From: Roseomonas sp. KE2513
GTDB taxonomy: Bacteria > Pseudomonadota > Alphaproteobacteria > Acetobacterales > Acetobacteraceae
DNA: 64,000 nt
Direction: 5' to 3'
Assembly (NCBI RefSeq): GCF_016107305.1
Contig: NZ_RCVR01000014.1
Span: 1-64,000, forward strand
In this document: in pieces, positions 58,454-64,000 of the stretch
How positions within the stretch are numbered: position 1 is the stretch's first letter
Layout of the letters: every line of letters starts with the position of its first letter
The notes under the pieces: model-generated
What the model saw: only the letters and a program-made list of their open reading frames with translations
Told to the model about the DNA's origin: nothing
Databases searched by the model: none
Position numbers and translations under genes: made by a program

Positions 58454-59443
58454 TCAGACCGTAACGACGACCTTGCCGATCTGGTCGTTCGATTCGAGGA
58501 AGCGGTGAGCGTCCTGGATGGCGTCGAGCGGGAAAGTGCGCGCGATCCGCGGCTTGAGCGCGCCCGATTCCAGACCCGCCACGATGAACGCCTTGGCGCG
58601 ATCGAGGGCGGCATCGTCCGAGACGATCTCGCTGTAGAGATACCCCTTGAGCGTGAGGCTCTTGCCCAGCACGGAGAACAACGGGAACGGCGTCGGTTCG
58701 CCGCTGAGCGCGCCATATTCGAGCAGGATGCCGCCGCGTGCCATGCTCTCGGTCAGCGGCTCGAACGACGGGCCTCCAACCGGATCGAGCACCACGCGCG
58801 CACCCTGACCATCGGTTATCTCCATCACCCTCGCTACCAGATCCTCTTCCCCGGTCGCGACGACATGATGTGCACCGGCATCGATCAGGGCCTGGCGCTT
58901 GGCGCCGGTACGCGTCGTCGCGATTACCGTCGCGCCGACCATCCGCGCAATCTGGAAGGCAGCAAGGCCGACGCTGCTGGAGGCAGCAGTGACGATGACG
59001 AAATCGCCCTCGCCGAGTTTCGCCTGCTCCACCAGCGCACCCCAGGCGGTGACATACTGCATCCACACGGCCGCCGCTTCCTCGAACGACAGCGCCGCCG
59101 GATGCTTGACGACGAGGCGGGCGGGCACGTTGGCGACCTCGCCATAAGTGCCCCAGCGCGCGATATCGAGCGGGGGGATGACGCTGACGGCTTCGCCTTC
59201 CGCGAACCCGGTCACGTCCGTGCCGACCGTAACGACAGTGCCGGCAGCCTCATAGCCAAGGCGGCTCGGGAACTCGGCATTCTGAAGGTAGGCATGGTTG
59301 CGGAACATCACCTCGGCGCGGTTTATGCCTATCGCCTTCACCGCGATCTGCACTTCGTCGGCCGCGGGCGCGGGGACTGCCACATCTTCAATCCTGAGGA
59401 CGCTGGCGTCGCCATATTCGTGGATACGGACGATGCGGCTCAT
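58454..59443 (-). CDS. Zinc-type alcohol dehydrogenase / NADPH:quinone reductase family (329 aa)
   Basis: An MDR-family reductase: VRIHEYGDASVLRIEDVAVP, LGYEAAGTVVTVGTDV, AAVWMQYVTAWGALVEQA and the cofactor motif IVTAASSSVGLAAFQIARMV. Zinc ligands of classical ADHs are absent, as in quinone oxidoreductases. It probably reduces quinones or alpha,beta-unsaturated carbonyls. ATG 59443. It is divergent from a TetR gene; GATCGTTC repeats in the shared region suggest control by it. Confidence 0.88.
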   Translation of the reverse strand: MSRIVRIHEYGDASVLRIEDVAVPAPAADEVQIAVKAIGINRAEVMFRNHAYLQNAEFPSRLGYEAAGTVVTVGTDVTGFAEGEAVSVIPPLDIARWGTYGEVANVPARLVVKHPAALSFEEAAAVWMQYVTAWGALVEQAKLGEGDFVIVTAASSSVGLAAFQIARMVGATVIATTRTGAKRQALIDAGAHHVVATGEEDLVARVMEITDGQGARVVLDPVGGPSFEPLTESMARGGILLEYGALSGEPTPFPLFSVLGKSLTLKGYLYSEIVSDDAALDRAKAFIVAGLESGALKPRIARTFPLDAIQDAHRFLESNDQIGKVVVTV

Positions 59444-59464
59444 TGGAAACTCCTTGATTATTGA

Positions 59465-59523
59465 ATGATCGTTCTGTAAGGGAGCGGACCACCAGTTTCA
59501 AGATATTATTTATCGATCGTTCC
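59465..59523. promoter_or_regulatory. Repeated GATCGTTC boxes between quinone reductase and tetR
   Basis: GATCGTTC occurs at 59467-59474 (in AATGATCGTTCTGT, partly palindromic) and 59515-59522 (in ATCGATCGTTCCAT). A third, similar ATGATCGTTACAT is at 60157-60169 before the aldo/keto reductase gene. They are candidate TetR operators. Confidence 0.5.
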
Positions 59524-59539
59524 ATATCGTGCACCAGAG

Positions 59540-60160
59540 ATGACAGAGACGAAAGCCCGTCGCCGCGCAGGTCGCCCTCGTGTGTTCGACACTGACGCTG
59601 CGCTCGACAAGGCGGTGCGGCTGTTCTGGCAGCGCGGCTACGAGGCGACATCGATGGCCGATCTGGTGGCGGAGACTGGCGTCGCCGCCGCCAGTCTCTA
59701 TGCAGCGTTTGACAACAAGGCGGGGCTGTTTGCGGCGGTGATCGAGCGCTACGCCGCGACGTTCAGCGTCCACCTCTATGCACCCATCAACGATCCGGCG
59801 TTGTCCACCTACGAGGCCGTCAAAGGCCTGCTGGAACGAGCGGCGTCATCATTCTCGGAACCTGGAACGCCGGCCGGCTGCTTCATGTATTCGGCAGCGG
59901 CAGCCGTTTCGCCGGCGTCCGCCGCCATCGAATGCCTGCTGCGCGACAAGCGTATCGCGGCGGAGGCCCTCCTGATCGAGCGTCTGCAACGCGGCGCCGC
60001 GCAGGGCGAGCTTGCGGCCAACACCGATCCGGCCGTGCTAGGCAAATTCATCAATACGGTCATGGAAGGCATGTCCGTTCAGGCGCGCGACGGCGCTACG
60101 ATCAACGAACTGCTCTCTATCGCCAAAATGGCACTCGATCGATGGCCAGCCGCGATATGA
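59540..60160 (+). CDS. TetR/AcrR-family regulator (206 aa)
   Basis: N-terminal helix-turn-helix: RAGRPRVFDTDAALDKAVRL, FWQRGYEATSMADLVAETGV and AAASLYAAFDNKAGLFAAVI. The C-terminal ligand domain resembles those of regulators of oxidoreductase genes (GCFMYSAAAAVSPASAAIEC). ATG 59540. It is divergent from a quinone reductase and upstream of an aldo/keto reductase, both of which have GATCGTT boxes in front. Confidence 0.9.
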   Translation: MTETKARRRAGRPRVFDTDAALDKAVRLFWQRGYEATSMADLVAETGVAAASLYAAFDNKAGLFAAVIERYAATFSVHLYAPINDPALSTYEAVKGLLERAASSFSEPGTPAGCFMYSAAAAVSPASAAIECLLRDKRIAAEALLIERLQRGAAQGELAANTDPAVLGKFINTVMEGMSVQARDGATINELLSIAKMALDRWPAAI

Positions 60161-60235
60161 TCGTTACATGGTGGTCATCTGCCAATCCGCCTCCCGCGAC
60201 CGAACAGTCGAACTCATCTCATAGGACGAAAGCAC

Positions 60236-61066
60236 ATGAAACACGTGACATTGCCCGGCGGGGAAGTGGTTCCTTCAATGGGTCAAGGCACCTGGAAGAT
60301 GGGCGAACGTGCCGAGCGCCGATCCGATGAGATCGCCGCGCTACGCGCCGGTGTCGAACTGGGCATGACGCTCATCGATACCGCCGAAATGTATGGCGAT
60401 GGTGCGGCGGAAACGCTGATATGCAAGGCGCTGGGCAGCGTTCGCGACCAGTTGTACCTCGTCAGCAAGGCATATCCGCAGAACGCATCGCGCTCCCGCC
60501 TTGCCGGTGCGTGCGAGGCGAGCCTGAAGCGGCTCGGCACCGACCGGCTGGACCTCTACCTTCTCCATTGGCGGGGATCGGTGCCGCTCGCTGAGACAGT
60601 GGAGGCATTGGAGGCGCTCAAATCGGCAGGAAAGATCCGACACTGGGGTGTCAGCAATCTCGATACCGACGATATGGAAGAGCTTGTCGCTGCCGGCGGA
60701 GATGGCTGCGTGACCGATCAGATCCTCTACAATCTCGTCCGTCGAGGCCCTGAGTTGGACCTGTTGCCGTGGCTCGCCCAGCACAAAGTGCCAGTGATGG
60801 CGTATAGTCCCGTCGAGCAGGGACGCCTCACAAGCCATCCCGCCCTCGACAAAGTAGCGGCCCAGGTTGGAGCAACCCCTGCGCAGGTCGCACTTGCCTG
60901 GACGTTGCGCCACGATGGCCTTATCGCCATCCCGAAAGCGAGTTCGATTGCACATGTGCGGGAGAACCGCGCTGCCGCAGATATCGTCCTCTCCGACGCC
61001 GACCTTGCGACACTCGATGCGGCATTTCCCCGGCCAGCGGGCCGTCGCCCACTCGAAATGCTGTAG
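60236..61066 (+). CDS. Aldo/keto reductase (276 aa)
   Basis: AKR tetrad residues lie in MTLIDTAEMYGDGAAETLIC (D and Y), LYLVSKAYPQNASRSRLAGA (K) and LDLYLLHWRGSVPLAETVEA (H). The NADPH site appears in IAIPKASSIAHVRENRAA. ATG 60236 follows AGGACGAAAGCAC. It probably reduces reactive aldehydes. It is 75 bases after tetR and likely in the same transcript or controlled by the box at 60157. Confidence 0.9.
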   Translation: MKHVTLPGGEVVPSMGQGTWKMGERAERRSDEIAALRAGVELGMTLIDTAEMYGDGAAETLICKALGSVRDQLYLVSKAYPQNASRSRLAGACEASLKRLGTDRLDLYLLHWRGSVPLAETVEALEALKSAGKIRHWGVSNLDTDDMEELVAAGGDGCVTDQILYNLVRRGPELDLLPWLAQHKVPVMAYSPVEQGRLTSHPALDKVAAQVGATPAQVALAWTLRHDGLIAIPKASSIAHVRENRAAADIVLSDADLATLDAAFPRPAGRRPLEML

Positions 61067-61072
61067 CGTCAG

Positions 61073-61720
61073 ATGGCGACATCCTCTCTCAAAGCAACCG
61101 AACGCAAATCGGACCGCCTTGAGGCATTCATGGACGCGGTGCTGGCAATTGCCATCACCCTCCCGGTGACCGAACTACACGCACCAGAGCCGACTGACGG
61201 CGACCTGGCAGCGGCATACCTAAAGCTGGCACCGGAATATGCGGCCTACGCCCTTAGCGTGATCCTGATCGGTCTTTACTGGGCTTCCAGCCACTTCACC
61301 GGCAAGCTTCTGCAAAAAACCGATCATGGCTACAATCTGCTCAGCATCGGCTTTCTTGCCGCTGTCAGCATCACGCCATTTCCTGCGCGGCCGCTCATCG
61401 AGCATCTTGGCGGTGACGCGGAAAGCAAGACCGCCGTTTTGGCCTATCTGGGCGTGGCAGCGGCGCCGGCGACGTGGTGGTTCGTGCGTTGGGTCTATGC
61501 AATCGCGAGGGGGCTTTCAGACCAGCGCCTGACGGACGCCTACCTCAGGCGAACAACCCTCAAATTCGCCGTCACCGCCGGAGCCTATTGGACAGCCTTC
61601 ATCCTGGCATTCTGGAATTGGCGTGCTGGACTGATCGTCGCGGGGATCGTTACGTTGAGCTATATCGTTCCGCCAGCAAAACCCACCTACAAGCCGGGTC
61701 AAGAACCGGAGAATGGCTGA
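61073..61720 (+). CDS. TMEM175/DUF1211-family membrane protein (215 aa)
   Basis: The signature RLEAFMDAVLAIAITLPVTE fits TMEM175-type channels, whose first helix carries (R/K)-x3-FSDAV. About six hydrophobic segments are visible, including YAAYALSVILIGLYWASSHF and LIVAGIVTLSYIVPPAKP. Bacterial members are potassium-permeable tetramers. The signature has FMDAV instead of FSDAV. It starts six bases after the aldo/keto reductase, so it is cotranscribed. Confidence 0.82.
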   Translation: MATSSLKATERKSDRLEAFMDAVLAIAITLPVTELHAPEPTDGDLAAAYLKLAPEYAAYALSVILIGLYWASSHFTGKLLQKTDHGYNLLSIGFLAAVSITPFPARPLIEHLGGDAESKTAVLAYLGVAAAPATWWFVRWVYAIARGLSDQRLTDAYLRRTTLKFAVTAGAYWTAFILAFWNWRAGLIVAGIVTLSYIVPPAKPTYKPGQEPENG

Positions 61721-61763
61721 GACCGGCTATAGACCCGGCACGGCGGATGCTGACTTCGGCTAA

Positions 61764-64000
61764 TCAGCCCAAGATTTTATCGATCGTAATCGGCAGGGAC
61801 CGCACCCGCTTACCAGTCGCGTGATAGATCGCATTAGCAATCGCAGCAGCGGTGCCGACGATGCCGATCTCGCCAAGCCCTTTGACCCCGAGCGGGGTCA
61901 CTTCGGAATCGGGTTCATCGACGAAGATCACTTCGATATCGTGAATGTCGGCATGCACGGGCACATGGTATTCGCCGAAGTTGTGGTTCATCCACCGTCC
62001 CAGCCGGTGGTCGGGGAAGGTCTCCTCGTGGAGCGCCATGCCCATGCCCATCACCACGCCGCCAATGATTTGGCTGCGCGCCGTCTTCGGGTTGATGATG
62101 CGGCCGGCGGCGACCGCATCGACGATGCGGGTGACGCGGATCACGCCCAGCTCCTCGTCCACCTTCACCTCCGCGAAGATGGCGCTGTGGGTGTTCTTTG
62201 ACTTGTGGAGGCCTTTCCACATGTCGCGGAATCCGGGAGCAGCGGTTGCTTCCTCTTCGATCTCCGTCAGATCGGCGGCACGCATCGCATCGCCGAATGG
62301 CACGCGGACCGTCGGCACGTCCTTCAACACGATGCAGCCGTCCTCAAACAGCACATCGTCTATTCTCGCTCCGCCCAGCGGTTCGCCGGCGATCTTCCCG
62401 GCCGCCTTCAGGAGCTTCTTGCCGACCGCCTGACACGCGAGCTGCACCGCCGCGCCGGACGATGCCGCCCCCCACGACCCCCCTTCGACCGGGGCGGTCG
62501 GCAGGTCGGAGTCGCCCAGCTTGGCGGTGATCTTCTCAGGGGGCAGACCTAGCGTGTCGGCGGCGACCAGGGTCATCACCGTGTAGCTGCCGGTGCCGAT
62601 GTCCGACGTCGCGCACGCTACTTCCAGATGTCCGTTGGCCGTGAGCTTCGCGCTCGCGGACGTCTTGGAAAATTGCGCGTCCCACATGCCGGTCGCGCAG
62701 CCCCAGCCGACCAGCTCCTTGCCATCGCGCATCGAGCGCGGCTCGGCCGAGCGCTCGCTCCATCCGAACGCCTCGGCCCCTTCGCGAAACGCCTCTCGCA
62801 ACGCCTTGCTGGTGTATGGCGTTCCGTTCATCGCATCGATGGGCGAGTAGTTGACGAGCCGGAACTCGAGCGGATCGACCTTGGCGACATAGGCCATCTC
62901 GTCAATCGCGATCTCGAACAGCGTCATGCCGGTCGCAGCCCCCGGCGCGCGCATGTCCGCCGATGTCGCCGTATCGATCTGAGCGACGGTATATTCTGCG
63001 TCGGCATTGGGGCAGTCGTAATTCATCAGCCCCCAGGTGACGACGTTCTCCATATTGTCTTCGTAGCGCGAGGTGGAGGTGGTCGCCTCGTTGCGGATCG
63101 CGGTGAGCTTACCGGTCGTCTCCGCGCCCAGCGCGATGCTCTGGATCGCCTGGGGGCGATAGGCGTGGCTGAACATCTGATTGCGGGTCATCGTGACCCG
63201 GACCGAGCGTTCCAGCATCTTGGCGGCAAGGACCGCCAGGAACACCTGATGCTGTGGCCGCAGGCCCGAGCCGAAGGCGCCGCCGACATAGGGGTTGAGC
63301 ACGCGTACCTTCTTTTTCGAAAAGCCGAAGACGCTGGCAAGGTAGGCATGCACCCCCTGCGAACCTTGGGTCTTATCCCACACGGTGATGCTACCGTCGC
63401 CGTGCCATTCGACAGTGGAGCCGAACATCTCCATGGGATTATGGTGTTCCGGCGCGAGCCGGTAGTCGCCGGCCACCTTCAGCGGAGCGTCCGCGAACGC
63501 CTGTGCCGCGTCCCCGCGGTTTTTCGGCGCCATGTAGCCGCTGCGCTTTTTCTTCGGCACGTACTTATCGCCGACCGCAACCTCGAAGTCGGTATTGTGC
63601 GCCTCCGCCTCGTAGGCGACCTCGACCAGGCTGGCGGCGTAGCGCGCTGCCTCGAACGTCTCGGCCAGCACCAGCGCGATGGGCTGCTGGCTGAACTGGA
63701 TGCGGTCATCGTAGAGTGGCCGGAATGGCGAGCCGGGGATTTTCAGCTCGTCCTGGTAGCTGTGGTCGGTCCAGGCGACGTGCGGCCGGTTGAGGTGCGT
63801 GATGACCTCGACGACGCCGGGCACGGCGCGCGCAGCTTCCTCACCGATATTGACGATCCGCCCTTTGGCGATCGCGGCCTCGACGATGTAGCCGTACAGC
63901 AGGTTCTCCACTGGATGCTCGGCGGCGTAGCGCGCCGTGCCGGTGACCTTCTCGACGCCATCGACGCGGTTGATCGCGCTGCCGATTCCGATCTTCGCTG
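61764..64000 (-). CDS. Xanthine dehydrogenase-family molybdopterin-binding subunit, 5' end outside window
   Basis: The minus-strand frame is open to the right edge; the internal ATG at 63911 is not the start, because coding sequence (IGIGSAINRVDGVEKVTGTA) continues upstream. Molybdenum-binding motifs include MFGSTVEWHG-type, GGAFGSGLRPQHQVFLAVLA, MRAPGAATGMTLFEIAIDEM and DIGTGSYTVMTLVAADTLGL, with EVTPLGVKGLGEIGIVGTAA near the end (the catalytic glutamate). This is the large subunit of aldehyde/xanthine oxidase-type hydroxylases; the small FeS and FAD subunits should lie to the right. Substrate is probably an aldehyde. Confidence 0.9.
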   Translation of the reverse strand, partial: AKIGIGSAINRVDGVEKVTGTARYAAEHPVENLLYGYIVEAAIAKGRIVNIGEEAARAVPGVVEVITHLNRPHVAWTDHSYQDELKIPGSPFRPLYDDRIQFSQQPIALVLAETFEAARYAASLVEVAYEAEAHNTDFEVAVGDKYVPKKKRSGYMAPKNRGDAAQAFADAPLKVAGDYRLAPEHHNPMEMFGSTVEWHGDGSITVWDKTQGSQGVHAYLASVFGFSKKKVRVLNPYVGGAFGSGLRPQHQVFLAVLAAKMLERSVRVTMTRNQMFSHAYRPQAIQSIALGAETTGKLTAIRNEATTSTSRYEDNMENVVTWGLMNYDCPNADAEYTVAQIDTATSADMRAPGAATGMTLFEIAIDEMAYVAKVDPLEFRLVNYSPIDAMNGTPYTSKALREAFREGAEAFGWSERSAEPRSMRDGKELVGWGCATGMWDAQFSKTSASAKLTANGHLEVACATSDIGTGSYTVMTLVAADTLGLPPEKITAKLGDSDLPTAPVEGGSWGAASSGAAVQLACQAVGKKLLKAAGKIAGEPLGGARIDDVLFEDGCIVLKDVPTVRVPFGDAMRAADLTEIEEEATAAPGFRDMWKGLHKSKNTHSAIFAEVKVDEELGVIRVTRIVDAVAAGRIINPKTARSQIIGGVVMGMGMALHEETFPDHRLGRWMNHNFGEYHVPVHADIHDIEVIFVDEPDSEVTPLGVKGLGEIGIVGTAAAIANAIYHATGKRVRSLPITIDKILG

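Overview
The window is alphaproteobacterial DNA. The signs are a RepC-type replication initiator, an ImuB/DnaE2 mutasome behind a direct-repeat GTTC-N7-GTTC LexA box, and very GC-rich coding. Up to about 45.6 kb it reads as the backbone of a large plasmid, probably of the Acetobacteraceae or Methylobacterium kind (inference). Beyond an insertion sequence ending at 45656 the GC content drops visibly, the dispersed backbone repeats stop, and the gene content becomes a stress and aldehyde-detoxification block of the sort common in sphingomonads.

Region 1 (1-10182) is a predicted anti-phage or restriction-like operon. A Vsr-type endonuclease (partial, minus strand) is divergent from five tightly coupled plus-strand genes: an ankyrin/sigma-70 fusion, a MutL/MORC-like GHKL ATPase, a Z1-domain P-loop protein, a DUF4420 PD-(D/E)XK nuclease and an AIPR protein. 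A small XRE regulator operon with a clear operator/promoter follows (10364-11142).

Region 2 (11190-23595) is plasmid maintenance. It holds a minus-strand operon of a tyrosine recombinase, an unknown protein and a ScpA-like kleisin beneath a UPF0489 gene, with a dif-like recombination site upstream. Next come RepC with a predicted antisense RNA in its leader, the SOS-controlled small ORF-imuB-dnaE2 operon, and a type Ib-like parA plus ribbon-helix-helix partner embedded in TCATGA-type repeats.

Region 3 (23880-44728) is plasmid cargo and conjugative-element-like housekeeping: a DUF3991/Toprim protein, a UvrD-like helicase, many small unknown genes, ArdC antirestriction, a frameshifted PAPS-reductase-like gene, a 1696-residue methyltransferase-helicase and a large ParB-like protein. 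Its intergenic spaces carry a recurring GC-rich hairpin, and several genes have their Shine-Dalgarno sequence in the loop of a perfect stem directly before the start codon.

Region 4 (44816-64000) starts with an IS5-family element and carries LysR/DJ-1, monooxygenase, SDR, an IS66 remnant, glutathione-independent and glutathione-dependent formaldehyde dehydrogenases, a UvrA2, FrmR separated from frmA by a second IS, quinone reductase/TetR/aldo-keto reductase, a TMEM175-like channel and a partial xanthine-dehydrogenase-family subunit running off the right edge. No rRNA, tRNA or CRISPR array was seen.
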